Shown one piece after another: positions 17,295 to 25,427 of a DNA stretch of 37,753 nt. Each line of letters opens with the position of its first letter. Position 1 is the first letter of the stretch. The notes beneath the pieces were generated by a model. That model ran no database searches, was not told the origin of the DNA, and worked only from the letters and a program-made list of their open reading frames with translations. Both the position numbers and the translations under genes were made by a program. The DNA comes from Woeseiaceae bacterium (GTDB lineage: Bacteria > Pseudomonadota > Gammaproteobacteria > Steroidobacterales > Woeseiaceae): positions 1 through 37,753 of the forward strand of contig JASJBB010000038.1 in the NCBI GenBank assembly GCA_030066735.1. Reading direction: 5' to 3'.

Positions 17295-17987
17295 TCAGCG
17301 ACGCAGCAGCTCGAAGACCAGGCGTCCCTGCAGAATGTCGATCAGCGCATGGCCGATGATTGGCAGCCAGATCGATCCCGAAACGACGTAGAGCACGGCA
17401 AACGCGAGGCCGGCCGCGCCGGTGCGCAGGGCGCCCTCGAGGCCCTGGTAGCTGTGGCCGAGGCCGAAGAAAACTGACGATATGATCACTGCGGCCCACA
17501 GGGGCACGAAGTTGCCCAGCAACCAGATCACGAAGCCGCGATAAACGACCTCCTCGACGATACCGGCCGTCACGGACAGGCCCGTGAAATGCGCGAGATG
17601 GCGCCGGGTGCGCGGCAGGAAATGGACGAGATCGCCGAGCGCCTCCACCTGGACCTGCCTCTCTTCGGTCGTCATGCTGCGTAACTTGCGCTGCATTCGA
17701 TACAGGTACAGGCAGGCGACAGCCAGCAGCCCCACACCGGCGAAAAAGCCAGGCCCGCCCGCGAGAACGAACCCGAGGTCGGCAAACGGCCGCCCGAGCC
17801 AGTACCAGGCGACGACGAGCACGAGCAGCGCAGCCCATTCGGCGATGGCCGTGTCGCGATAAATGAGCGCACGGTCAGGTGCGTTTCCAGCCGCCACTTG
17901 CTGCATGAACTTGCGGTAGGAAAAGGCGCCGTAGATCGGCTGGACGACGATGACCAGGAACAGGAACAGGAGATCGAAGGCGTGCAT
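17295..17987 (-). CDS. CPBP (CAAX/Abi) family intramembrane metalloprotease
   Basis: This 230-residue membrane protein has about six to seven hydrophobic segments and the three CPBP motifs: EEVVYRG (Glu145, Glu146, Arg150), FFGLGH (His178) and HALID (His213, Asp217). These residues form the zinc-binding glutamic-protease-like site inside the membrane. The ATG at 17987 is favoured; a GTG four codons upstream is possible. It converges on the TerB-like gene with a three-base gap and is divergent from the FetB-like gene. Bacterial members act in peptide maturation, self-immunity or unknown roles; no bacteriocin-like gene is nearby, so the substrate is unknown. Confidence 0.85.
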   Translation of the reverse strand: MHAFDLLFLFLVIVVQPIYGAFSYRKFMQQVAAGNAPDRALIYRDTAIAEWAALLVLVVAWYWLGRPFADLGFVLAGGPGFFAGVGLLAVACLYLYRMQRKLRSMTTEERQVQVEALGDLVHFLPRTRRHLAHFTGLSVTAGIVEEVVYRGFVIWLLGNFVPLWAAVIISSVFFGLGHSYQGLEGALRTGAAGLAFAVLYVVSGSIWLPIIGHALIDILQGRLVFELLRR

Positions 17988-18118
17988 CCCGATCACTGTA
18001 CCCGAATCCCGGCGCCGGATCGCATGGCGTAACGGGCACAATGCTATCCTCTGTTGCGTATTCTCCGGGGAGCAGCACACATGCATGTCGGTTCCGGCAA
18101 CCCAGGCGATGCGGCCAG

Positions 18119-18820
18119 GTGAATAACGCCATCCTCGAAATTTCCTGGCAGGGACTATTGATCGCCTTTGTGCCGGCCGCGGTGGTGATCGGCATCATGG
18201 TGGCGTGGCGCTCGATCGTCGGCACGGCGTTGTACGCGACGGCGCGCATGCTCGTGCAGCTGCTGCTGATCGGTTATGTCCTCATCTACATTTTCGAGAC
18301 CGACAACTGGCTGGTTATCGCAGCCGTATTGCTCGTGATGCTGACGGTATCGAGCTGGATTGCCACGCGGACACTGGACCGGCGGACACGCTCGGATTAC
18401 CTGCAGGCGCTGGTGGCTATTGCCACAGGTGGCGTGCTGACGCTGGCCGTGGTTACGCAGTTCGTGATTGGCGTAGAGCCCTGGTTCAGCCCGCGCTATG
18501 TCGTGCCGCTGGCCGGCATGGCGTTCGCCGGCTCGATGAATGCGGTCAGCCTGGCCGCGGATCGGTACCAGGCCGAGACGTCGAGCGGCAGCAGTTACCC
18601 GGAGGCGCGGCGCACAGCCCTGCAAACGGCCCTGATTCCGATCATCAATTCCCTGTTCGCGGTGGGTGTGGTGGCGTTGCCCGGGATGATGACCGGGCAA
18701 ATCCTGTCGGGCGTGTCGCCACTCGTTGCCGCCAAATACCAGATCGTGGTCATGACCATGCTGTTTGGCGCGGCCGGCATCTCGGCGGCGGTCTACCTCG
18801 TCTTCCAGCGACCGGGCTAG
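18119..18820 (+). CDS. fetB: FetB-like (UPF0014) ABC-type permease
   Basis: This protein of 233 residues has about seven membrane helices and the family motifs RMLVQLLLIGYVLIYIF (about 44-60), PLAGM and LPGMMTGQILSGVSP with KYQIVV close behind, which closely match E. coli FetB (YbbM). FetB works with the ATPase FetA in iron export and peroxide resistance. No ATPase gene is adjacent, so the partner must lie elsewhere or be shared. The GTG at 18119 is chosen because the first helix follows directly; an in-frame ATG at 18041 would add a hydrophilic, low-similarity leader. It starts a run of three membrane transporters. Confidence 0.82.
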   Translation: MNNAILEISWQGLLIAFVPAAVVIGIMVAWRSIVGTALYATARMLVQLLLIGYVLIYIFETDNWLVIAAVLLVMLTVSSWIATRTLDRRTRSDYLQALVAIATGGVLTLAVVTQFVIGVEPWFSPRYVVPLAGMAFAGSMNAVSLAADRYQAETSSGSSYPEARRTALQTALIPIINSLFAVGVVALPGMMTGQILSGVSPLVAAKYQIVVMTMLFGAAGISAAVYLVFQRPG

Positions 18821-18827
18821 CGCTGCG

Positions 18828-19568
18828 TTGCACCCGGTCATCGACTCCACGTTTATCGCGATTGTCGCTGGCAGTTTCGCCGCGTCGGTGGCCAACGCAA
18901 TGTTCTCGGCGGGCGGCGCGCTGATCGTGCTCGCTGTAACGAGCACGGTATTGCCGATCCAGGCCATCGTGCCCATTCACTCGACGCTACTGATCGGATC
19001 AACGGCGACGCGCGTCGTGTTTTTCTGGCAGTTCATCGACTGGAAGATCGTCGGGCCGTTCATCCTGGGCAGCCTGTTTGGCGCGCTGATCGGCGCGCGC
19101 ATTTACGTGGAGCTGCCCGAAGCCATCATCGCGACCGCCATCGCCGTCCTGATGCTGGTGGCGCTCTGGTTGCCCGGCGTCAACTGGCGGCCCAGGATCC
19201 GGCACCCCTGGGTCATCGTCGGCTTCATCCACACCTTCATCTCGACGCTGTTTGCTTACGGCGCCTTGCTGCACTCGGTCATCCTGCACACCGGGCTCGG
19301 ACGCCGGCAAATCGTCGGGACCATGGCCGGAGCGCTCACCGGGATGGGCGTGTTCAAGATCGTCGGGTACGCATACTACGGCTTCGACTACGGGCCGTAT
19401 CTCGCGATGATCGGCGCGGCAATCCTGATGAGCTTTGCCGGCACGGCGATCGGCAAGTGGCTCGGCGAGAGCCTGTCGGAAAGCCGGTTTCGCCTTGCCT
19501 ACCGGATACTCGTTACACTGACGGCATTGCGCCTGATGTACACGGGGCTGATGCAGGGAGTGTCATGA
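18828..19568 (+). CDS. TauE/SafE (sulfite exporter-like) membrane permease
   Basis: This protein of about 246 residues has seven to eight hydrophobic segments and the family pattern of two repeated halves: SFAASVANAMFSAGGALIVL (about 14-33) and a later TLFAYGALLHSVILHTGLGR. TauE/SafE proteins move small organic sulfur compounds or anions such as sulfoacetate or sulfite across the inner membrane; the substrate here is unknown. The TTG at 18828 is the most plausible start after the fetB stop at 18820; an ATG at 18765 lies inside fetB. It ends in an ATGA overlap with the NRAMP-like gene. Confidence 0.8.
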   Translation: MHPVIDSTFIAIVAGSFAASVANAMFSAGGALIVLAVTSTVLPIQAIVPIHSTLLIGSTATRVVFFWQFIDWKIVGPFILGSLFGALIGARIYVELPEAIIATAIAVLMLVALWLPGVNWRPRIRHPWVIVGFIHTFISTLFAYGALLHSVILHTGLGRRQIVGTMAGALTGMGVFKIVGYAYYGFDYGPYLAMIGAAILMSFAGTAIGKWLGESLSESRFRLAYRILVTLTALRLMYTGLMQGVS

Positions 19569-20797
19569 AGGGATGGATCGCCAGGCTCGGACCAGGGCTC
19601 ATGCTCGCGGCCGCGGCCGTCGGCGTTTCGCACCTCGTGCAGTCGACGCGCGCGGGCGCCGATTTCGGCCTGAGTTTCGTCTGGCTCGTCGTGCTGATCT
19701 CGATCCTCAAATACCCGGCGTTCCGCTTCGCGGTCGACTACGCGAGCCTGACGAACCACAGCCTCGTCTACGCTTATTCGAAAATGGGCCGCTTACCGAT
19801 GTACTGGTTGCTGGTCGGTTTCGTCGTCGACATGTTCATCGCGACCGCGGCCGTCTCGCTCGTTACGGCAGGACTGCTGATCAGTGTTTTCGACCTGCCA
19901 TTCAGCGGCCCGCACGTCGCCATCGTCGTCGCCGTACTGTCCGCGCTGGTGTTACTGAACGGCAAGTACGCCCGGGCAGAGCGGCTGGTCAAGGTGCTCG
20001 TGTTCTCGTTTTCGGTGCTGGCGGTCATCGCCATGCTGCTCGCGTTGCCGCGACTGGGCTCGGAGGGCCGTGAACTGTTCGCCGCACTCACACCGTCGCG
20101 TTCGCTGGCGGTGTTCGTCATCGCCATCGCGGGATGGATGCCCATGCCGATGACCGGGTCGATCTTTATCTCGATGTGGGCCAGGGAGAAGAAGGCGGCC
20201 GGCGGCGACGCGATCACTCACCGCAGCGCCGTCAACGACCTGCGCTTCGGCTGGGTGCTCACCATGGTGCTTGCCGTCAGCTTCATGATCATGGGAACGG
20301 CCATCCTGTTCCAGGCGGACCGCGCCGTGCCGGCGAGTGCCGGTGCGTTTGCGACCGAGCTGCTCGCAATCTTCACCGCAATTATCGGTGACTGGTCCTA
20401 CCCGGTAATCGCCCTGGCGGCCGTGGCTGTCATGTGGTCGACGGTGCTGGCATTGATGGATATCTTGCCCAGGGTAACCTCGCGGTTGGTCGACTGCCTG
20501 CGTGGCTACGCCGAGGAACCGCGGACGCCCTACGGGGCGATGCTGGCGGTCCAGGTCTCGGGCGTGACGTTGATCATGTTGATGTTGCTCGGCAGCTTCA
20601 ATACCTTCATCGACTTTGCGACCAGCGCCGGTTTCATTACGGCGCCCGCGATCGCGTACTACAATTACCGGGCGCTGATGCAGGCGCGCGAGACAACGGG
20701 CTACCAGCCGAGCCGCGCGCTCGTCGTGTGGCACTGGGTGGGTTTCGCCGCTTTGGCGGCGTTTGCGATTGCGTTCCTCGTTGCCCGGTTTACCTGA
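19565..20797 (+). CDS. Divergent NRAMP-family transporter lacking the DPGN motif
   Basis: This protein of 410 residues has about 11 hydrophobic segments and the NRAMP arrangement: GPGLMLA and AGADFG in helix 1, and GWMPMPMTGS in the region of helix 6. The canonical helix-1 motif DPGN, whose Asp and Asn bind Mn2+ or Fe2+, is replaced by GVSH. The helix-6 MPH motif is also altered to MPM. The transporter may therefore carry something other than the usual divalent metals. It overlaps the TauE/SafE gene by ATGA and is followed ten bases later by the FAH-family gene, implying one transcript. The family is clear; the substrate is not. Confidence 0.82.
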   Translation: MKGWIARLGPGLMLAAAAVGVSHLVQSTRAGADFGLSFVWLVVLISILKYPAFRFAVDYASLTNHSLVYAYSKMGRLPMYWLLVGFVVDMFIATAAVSLVTAGLLISVFDLPFSGPHVAIVVAVLSALVLLNGKYARAERLVKVLVFSFSVLAVIAMLLALPRLGSEGRELFAALTPSRSLAVFVIAIAGWMPMPMTGSIFISMWAREKKAAGGDAITHRSAVNDLRFGWVLTMVLAVSFMIMGTAILFQADRAVPASAGAFATELLAIFTAIIGDWSYPVIALAAVAVMWSTVLALMDILPRVTSRLVDCLRGYAEEPRTPYGAMLAVQVSGVTLIMLMLLGSFNTFIDFATSAGFITAPAIAYYNYRALMQARETTGYQPSRALVVWHWVGFAALAAFAIAFLVARFT

Positions 20798-20807
20798 AGG
20801 ACATGGC

Positions 20808-21650
20808 TTGAAACTTGCGAGTTACATTAGCAGCGGACGACCCGGATTCGGCGTCGTTATCGGCGACGGCCTCATCGAGTGCTCGGTCCGTGGGGTCGGA
20901 CACAGCCTCAAGCAGGCGCTGGCCGCAGATGCGCTCGACCAGGTACGGGCGATCGCCGATCGCGCTGCGCCGGACGTGTCCATAAACGATGTCACGCTGC
21001 TGCCGCCTGTCGTGAAACCGGGCAAGGTGTTCTGCATTGGCGTCAACTATCGCAAGCATGTCCTGGAGATGGGCAGGGACCTGCCGGAGCACCCCTGGGT
21101 CTTCACGCGCTCGGCTGACAGCTTCGTCGGTCACGGCGGCGACATGCTGTGTCCCGCGGTATCGGAGCAGTTCGACTTTGAGGGCGAGCTGGCGCTGGTC
21201 ATCGGCAAGACGGCGCACCGCGTCAACGCTGCGGCGGCGTTGGACTACGTCGCCGGGTATTGCTGTCTCAACGACGGCAGCATTCGCGATTATCAGCGGC
21301 ACTCCGGCCAGTTTACGGCGGGCAAGAACTTCTGGCGCAGCGGAGCCATCGGCCCGTGGCTCGTTTCGGCCGACGAGGTTGGCGACCCGGCGGCCTTGCA
21401 GCTCGAGACGCGCCTGAACGGTGAAGTCATGCAATCGGCGCCGACTTCCGACCTGATATTCGACGTTCCCACCCTCATCGAATACTGCTCGACGTTCGCG
21501 CGGCTCGAGCCCGGCGACATTATCGCAACCGGCACGCCAGGCGGCGTTGGCGCCGCAAGGCAACCGCCGGTATGGCTCCGGGGCGGTGACACTATAGAGA
21601 TATCGATCTCCGGCATTGGTACATTGACGAATTCAGTGGTTGACGAGTAA
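20808..21650 (+). CDS. Fumarylacetoacetate hydrolase (FAH) family protein
   Basis: This 280-residue protein starts at a TTG (20808) preceded by AAGGA. Residues about 72-278 form the FAH domain: FCIGVNYRKH, metal ligands Glu125 and Glu127 (FDFEGELALVIGK), Asp156 (LNDGSIRD) and the loop GTPGGVG. Members cleave or isomerise C-C bonds of acylpyruvates or homoprotocatechuate ring-cleavage products. It follows the NRAMP-like gene and precedes a sulfotransferase-like gene by two bases, so context does not tell the substrate. The N-terminal 70 residues form the usual small FAH N-domain. Confidence 0.88.
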   Translation: MKLASYISSGRPGFGVVIGDGLIECSVRGVGHSLKQALAADALDQVRAIADRAAPDVSINDVTLLPPVVKPGKVFCIGVNYRKHVLEMGRDLPEHPWVFTRSADSFVGHGGDMLCPAVSEQFDFEGELALVIGKTAHRVNAAAALDYVAGYCCLNDGSIRDYQRHSGQFTAGKNFWRSGAIGPWLVSADEVGDPAALQLETRLNGEVMQSAPTSDLIFDVPTLIEYCSTFARLEPGDIIATGTPGGVGAARQPPVWLRGGDTIEISISGIGTLTNSVVDE

Positions 21651-21652
21651 TC

Positions 21653-22435
21653 ATGTTCCGGCACCTGCACATCGTGGCTTGTTCACCCCGTACCGGCACG
21701 ACGCTGCTGCACGAGGTCATGGTGACCTGCTTCAAGGTCGACAAGCACTACGATCACGAGATTCGTTTCCACCTGGTGACCGGCAAGGACGGCGAGACGG
21801 TCATTACCAAGCGTCCCAAGGACACGATGTACATGCCGGCCGTTCTCGACGAAGATCCCGAGTTGTTCGTGATTTACCTGTTGCGCGATCCGCGCGACAC
21901 GATCTGCAGCCGGCACGGCAAGGACAAGAGCATTTTCTACTCGAACATCCGGCTGTGGCGGCAGATGCACGGTTACGCGCGGCAAATGGCCGGCCACGAG
22001 CGTTTTCTCGAGGTGCGCTACGAGGACTTTGTGCGCGACCCCGATGCCACGCAGCAGATGATCGTGGACAAGCTGCCCTGGCTCGAGAGCCGGCACCGCT
22101 TCTCGGAGTACCACGAATACGCCGTGGTTTCGGAGAAGTCACGAACGGCCATGCACAGTGTGCGGCCTATCGCGCCGACCAGCGTCGGCGTCTGGACGCG
22201 AAACCCGGGTCGCGTCAAGGCGCAGCAGATGATCCACGGTTCGCTGACCCCCGACCTCATTGAATGCGGCTACGAGTCGTCGGGTGAATGGGAGAAAGTC
22301 CTCGATGATGTCGAACCGGACATGACGCGCAGCCTGTACCCGGAAAAACTACTCTTGTGGCGGCGTATATCCCAGGCTCTCGATGCGCGCCGCAAGGTCG
22401 CCAAATATCGCCGCATGCGACGGAAGACACCATGA
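21653..22435 (+). CDS. Sulfotransferase-like protein
   Basis: This 260-residue protein has the PAPS-binding features of sulfotransferases: the 5'-phosphosulfate loop CSPRTGTTLLHEV near the N-terminus and the 3'-phosphate motif YLLRDPRDTICSRHGKD (about 75-91). A later WTRNPGRVKAQQM lies where the family has its C-terminal PAPS loop. The basic C-terminus (RRKVAKYRRMRRK) is unusual. It probably sulfates a glycan or small molecule. It is two bases after the FAH gene and overlaps the glycosyltransferase gene by ATGA, suggesting that the two modify the same cell-surface product. Confidence 0.82.
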   Translation: MFRHLHIVACSPRTGTTLLHEVMVTCFKVDKHYDHEIRFHLVTGKDGETVITKRPKDTMYMPAVLDEDPELFVIYLLRDPRDTICSRHGKDKSIFYSNIRLWRQMHGYARQMAGHERFLEVRYEDFVRDPDATQQMIVDKLPWLESRHRFSEYHEYAVVSEKSRTAMHSVRPIAPTSVGVWTRNPGRVKAQQMIHGSLTPDLIECGYESSGEWEKVLDDVEPDMTRSLYPEKLLLWRRISQALDARRKVAKYRRMRRKTP

Positions 22436-23334
22436 CCGAGCTCGCCCCGTTATCCCCGTTCAAGGAAAAGTTCTTTAACCTGTTCTATCGCGCAGCCGTG
22501 TCGGGCGCGTTGCCGGTGTCCTGGTTCCGCGACGTTGACCCGGATACCGTCGAGAAAGGTCGAAAGACCGGCAAGCTGAGCCTGGAGATCGTGAGCCACT
22601 GCTGGCGCTACGGCCACTTCCTGACCTACCAGCTGAGCTCGCTGGTCAATCACCGCACCGACAAGTTCGATATCACGATGACCGTGTTCTATGTCGAGGG
22701 CGACGACAGGGTCGAGCCGGTGCTCGAATACTTCGGGCGCATGGAGGTGCCGGGCGTGACCTGGAACTGGCAGGCGTTGTCGAAGGAACGGCTGTTCCGC
22801 CGCGGCATCGGCCGCAACCTGGCCGCGAAGAACACGCAGGCCGACTGGATCTGGTTCACCGACGCCGACATCATCTTTCACGAAAAGTGCCTCGATACGC
22901 TGGCGGACCTGCTGCAGGGCCGCGACGACGGGCTGGTGCATCCGCGCATCGGGTTGGGCACGGCACTGCTGCCCGATGACCATGAGTTCCTCGAGAAGGG
23001 CCGGCGGGGACCCAGCGTGCTCGAAATCCCGATCGAGGAGTTTCATCCCTACGGCGGTCCGCGGCCCAAAGCCAAGGGACCGCACCAGATTACCCACGGC
23101 GATATCGCTCGCGCCTGCGGCTACTGCGATTCGATCAAGTACTACCAGACGCCGGCCGTGCGCTGGATGAAAACCTACGAGGACCGCGCGTTTCGCTGGC
23201 TGATCGGCACGCACGGCACGCCGCTCGACATCCCGAACGTCTGCCAGATTCGCCACATCGTTAAAGGACGGTACAAAAAAGACAGTTGGTGGACGAAGGT
23301 TCGTAAAGCGGTGCGCAAGAGCCAGGACGCCTGA
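22432..23334 (+). CDS. GT-A fold (family 2-like) glycosyltransferase
   Basis: This 300-residue protein starts at an ATG overlapping the sulfotransferase stop. It resembles a GT-A transferase with FTDADIIFH (Asp144-Ala-Asp146) as the metal and nucleotide-sugar motif. GRNLAAKNTQADWIW precedes it, as in family 2 enzymes. A conserved acceptor-side GHG or ED motif is not obvious; HGDIARACGYCD lies downstream. There are no membrane helices, so it is likely cytoplasmic. It ends 17 bases before the structured repeat. The substrate is unknown. Confidence 0.75.
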   Translation: MTELAPLSPFKEKFFNLFYRAAVSGALPVSWFRDVDPDTVEKGRKTGKLSLEIVSHCWRYGHFLTYQLSSLVNHRTDKFDITMTVFYVEGDDRVEPVLEYFGRMEVPGVTWNWQALSKERLFRRGIGRNLAAKNTQADWIWFTDADIIFHEKCLDTLADLLQGRDDGLVHPRIGLGTALLPDDHEFLEKGRRGPSVLEIPIEEFHPYGGPRPKAKGPHQITHGDIARACGYCDSIKYYQTPAVRWMKTYEDRAFRWLIGTHGTPLDIPNVCQIRHIVKGRYKKDSWWTKVRKAVRKSQDA

Positions 23335-23351
23335 CGACTGCCGTCGGTGCA

Positions 23352-23434
23352 GGGACGTGGCGGAGAAGCCGCTTACCGGAAGTAAAGCGCAGCGCAGCGA
23401 GCCATGAAGGTAAGCGGCTTCGCAGCCGCGGCCC
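23352..23434 (+). repeat. Structured dispersed repeat, copy 1 (short form)
   Basis: The element is a long imperfect hairpin. The outer arms are 23352-23361 and 23425-23434 (GGGACGTGGC and GCCGCGGCCC). A constant internal loop GGA/GCA follows. The inner arms are a perfect 13-bp stem, 23365-23377 and 23409-23421. The 31-base apical loop begins GGAAGTAAAGCGCAGCG and ends GCCATGAA. The same design occurs at 31715-31865 on the minus strand, with base-pair-preserving changes in the stems and identical loop motifs. It fills the gap between the convergent glycosyltransferase and sulfotransferase genes. Confidence 0.85.
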
Positions 23435-23439
23435 GGCGG

Positions 23440-24015
23440 CTACCCGCTCTTCAGCCAGTTCTTGATCTTGCGCGACAGACTTGCCTTGTTGGCGTGGGGG
23501 AATGGCTCATCGGGTACCGGATGCCCGAGGAACGTGCAGAGCTTCTCCCAGCCATCGCCTTTGGGAAGGTCGAAGATCAGCAGGTCGTCCGGCCGGTCCT
23601 TGAAGTGCTCCAGCACTTCGCGGTAGTGGCGTTCGAAGCGTTCGACGTAAATGTCTTCGTTGCCTTCCGGGCAACCCGCATTCTCGCCATAGATCCAGCG
23701 GCGCATCGGCGTCTCGGTCGTCGCGAAGTCCTTCACCATGCTGCGAATCCAGGCCTCGGCCGGGCGCCGCGTGAGGATGAACTTGCTGCCCGGAAAGCGC
23801 TCGTCCAGCTCGCGGTACAGCACCGGCCAGGGATTGTCCTCGAAGGCATCGTATTTTTCGACCATGGCATAGGCCATTTCGTGGACCTTGTCGGCGATGT
23901 CCGGGTCCTTGGTGCCAAACGAACCGCGCACGCGGTAGCCGAGTTTCTTCAGCGCTACCTCGAGGCTGGTCGTACCCGTCTTGTGGGCGCCGATGCAAAA
24001 GACCTTATGCTGCAT
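23440..24015 (-). CDS. Sulfotransferase-family protein
   Basis: This 191-residue protein begins with the P-loop-like FCIGAHKTGTTSLEVALKKL, the 5'-phosphosulfate loop of the sulfotransferase family. FILTRRPAEAWIRSM (about 78-92) is the 3'-phosphate binding region. RHYREVLEHFKDRPDDLLIFD and a basic tail follow. The length fits the small bacterial type. It is convergent with the glycosyltransferase gene and separated from it by the structured repeat. The start at 24015 is followed by MQHKVFCIG, placing the P-loop at the usual distance. It may act on the same product as the sulfotransferase-like gene at 21653, but this is not shown. Confidence 0.82.
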   Translation of the reverse strand: MQHKVFCIGAHKTGTTSLEVALKKLGYRVRGSFGTKDPDIADKVHEMAYAMVEKYDAFEDNPWPVLYRELDERFPGSKFILTRRPAEAWIRSMVKDFATTETPMRRWIYGENAGCPEGNEDIYVERFERHYREVLEHFKDRPDDLLIFDLPKGDGWEKLCTFLGHPVPDEPFPHANKASLSRKIKNWLKSG

Positions 24016-24065
24016 ATGGTTGCTTATACGACAATTGCGAGGTGTGACACAAACCCGGCCATGCT

Positions 24066-24437
24066 CTAAAGGAATCGTTGCCAGGCGACAGCGCCCCAGA
24101 CGACGCCGACGAGAACCAGCGCGACGAATACGGCGGCAGAACCCAGGTCCTTGGCCCGTCCCGACAACTCATGCTGTTCGTCACCGTGGCGATCGACGGC
24201 CGCCTCGATCGCGGAGTTGAGTAGTTCGACGATCAATAGCAATAGCAGGACGCTGATCAGCATCGCCCGCTCGAGCACGGTCTGCCCGAGCCAGAAAGCG
24301 GCAGGGGTCAATACAACGGCGAGCGCTATTTCCTGCCGGAAGGCGGCTTCATGGCGCCACGCATGGGCCAAACCCTGCGACGAAAATCGAGTCGCACGAA
24401 TGAGGCGGCGAATGCCGGTGTTACCGGGCTTTCCCAT
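24066..24437 (-). CDS. dgkA: Diacylglycerol kinase (DgkA)
   Basis: This 123-residue integral membrane kinase has three hydrophobic segments and the signature ELLNSAIEAAVDR followed by ELSGRAKDLGSAAVF, which holds the catalytic Glu and Mg-ATP residues. The N-terminal amphipathic part includes FSSQGLAHAWRHEAAFRQE. It phosphorylates diacylglycerol released during glucan or lipid A modification and recycles it to phosphatidate. It starts directly next to the flavin reductase stop, so the two share a transcript. Confidence 0.95.
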   Translation of the reverse strand: MGKPGNTGIRRLIRATRFSSQGLAHAWRHEAAFRQEIALAVVLTPAAFWLGQTVLERAMLISVLLLLLIVELLNSAIEAAVDRHGDEQHELSGRAKDLGSAAVFVALVLVGVVWGAVAWQRFL

Positions 24438-24920
24438 TCAGAGCTTGTTGCCGCAAAGGCGGTAGTCGCCGCCGAAGAACAGCAGGGGGTCGCCGTCATT
24501 GCTGTCGAAACGTTCCACTTCGCCAATGATGATGAAATGGTCGCCGCAGTCGTGAGTTTCGCGGGTTCGGCATTCGAAACTCGCAATCGTGTCGGGCAGC
24601 AATGGCACGCCATGCTCCGAGACCGAATACTCGACGCCCTTGAAGACGGTGTGATCGGACTGCGCAAAATGGTGCGACAGCTCGCGCTGGTCTGCGCCAA
24701 GGACGTTAATCGCGAAGTGCCCGGCGGCCAGGTAGGCGCGCAGCGAGTTCGACACCTTGGCGATGTTCCAGAGGATCAGCGGCGGGTCCAGCGATACCGA
24801 GCTGAAGCTGTTGGCCGTGATGCCGCACGGGCCCTTGTCGCCGAGGCACGTAACGACCGTGACGCCCGTGGCGAAACGCCCCAGGGTCTGGCGCAAGTCG
24901 AGTTGGTCGTCCTCTGTCAC
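24438..24920 (-). CDS. Flavin reductase-like (HpaC-type) protein
   Basis: This 160-residue FMN-binding split-barrel protein has the family pattern RFATGVTVVTC, GITANSFSSVSLDPPLIL, HFAINVL and CGDHFIIIGEVE. Such proteins supply reduced flavin to a two-component monooxygenase, using NAD(P)H. No oxygenase partner is adjacent. It is divergent from a MarR regulator of the HpaR kind, the typical arrangement for an aromatic-degradation switch, but no ring-cleavage genes are present, so the substrate pathway is unknown. Confidence 0.88.
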   Translation of the reverse strand: MTEDDQLDLRQTLGRFATGVTVVTCLGDKGPCGITANSFSSVSLDPPLILWNIAKVSNSLRAYLAAGHFAINVLGADQRELSHHFAQSDHTVFKGVEYSVSEHGVPLLPDTIASFECRTRETHDCGDHFIIIGEVERFDSNDGDPLLFFGGDYRLCGNKL

Positions 24921-24932
24921 CGACAGCTCCGC

Positions 24933-24967
24933 TTGACAACAAGCAAATCATTTAGATATGAATGATT
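24933..24967. promoter_or_regulatory. Divergent promoter with MarR-type operator
   Basis: On the plus strand TTGACA (24933-24938) and TATGAA (24957-24962) form a promoter with an 18-base spacer. A perfect 7-bp inverted repeat, AATCATT (24946-24952) and AATGATT (24961-24967) with an 8-base spacer, overlaps the -10 element. MarR proteins usually bind such AT-rich palindromes between themselves and a divergent target, here the flavin reductase gene. Autoregulation is inferred. Confidence 0.65.
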
Positions 24968-24992
24968 GTTGTATTAACTAAGTGATGAAACG

Positions 24993-25424
24993 ATGGCGAT
25001 CGAACAGTTCAGCCACGCTCTGCCAATGGCGCTGTACCGCACGCTGGATGCGGTTATGCCAAGGTTTCGTAAGATTTTCAACGAATTCGGACTTACCGAG
25101 CAGCAATGGCGCGTGCTGCGGGTGCTCTGGGACGAGCAGGCGACGACGCTCAACCGGCTCGCCGCGCTCACCTTGATCCCCGCCCCGAGCCTGGTCGGCG
25201 TCGTCGACCGTCTCGAGCGCGACCAGCTCGTCAACCGCCAGCGATCGGAAGCGGACCGGCGCAAGGTCAACGTGGTGCTGACATCACAGGGGGCGGCGCT
25301 GGAGGCCGACATCATGCCGCGGGTGGCGTCCGCCTACGCCGAGCTCAAGCAATCGGTCGACCCGGCGACCTGGGATCGGGTGCTCGAGGGACTCAATGCG
25401 ATCGCAGCGACCCGTTATGATTAG
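24993..25424 (+). CDS. MarR-family regulator (HpaR-like)
   Basis: This 143-residue winged-helix regulator matches HpaR, the homoprotocatechuate operon repressor, in its N-terminal stretch PMALYRTLDAVMPRFRKIF and in LTEQQWRVLRVL. The recognition helix region is LTLIPAPSLVGVVDRLERD and the wing is SEADRRKVNVVLT. It probably responds to a phenolic or aromatic ligand and represses the divergent flavin reductase gene through the palindrome upstream. It is followed three bases after its stop by a membrane protein gene, so it may also control the next two genes. Confidence 0.88.
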   Translation: MAIEQFSHALPMALYRTLDAVMPRFRKIFNEFGLTEQQWRVLRVLWDEQATTLNRLAALTLIPAPSLVGVVDRLERDQLVNRQRSEADRRKVNVVLTSQGAALEADIMPRVASAYAELKQSVDPATWDRVLEGLNAIAATRYD

Positions 25425-25427
25425 CCG

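Noticed and set aside
20808..25424. A homoprotocatechuate (hpa) pathway, from FAH, flavin reductase and HpaR-like genes
   Set aside because: The three genes are not in one operon and no ring-cleavage dioxygenase, oxygenase or dehydrogenase of the pathway is present.
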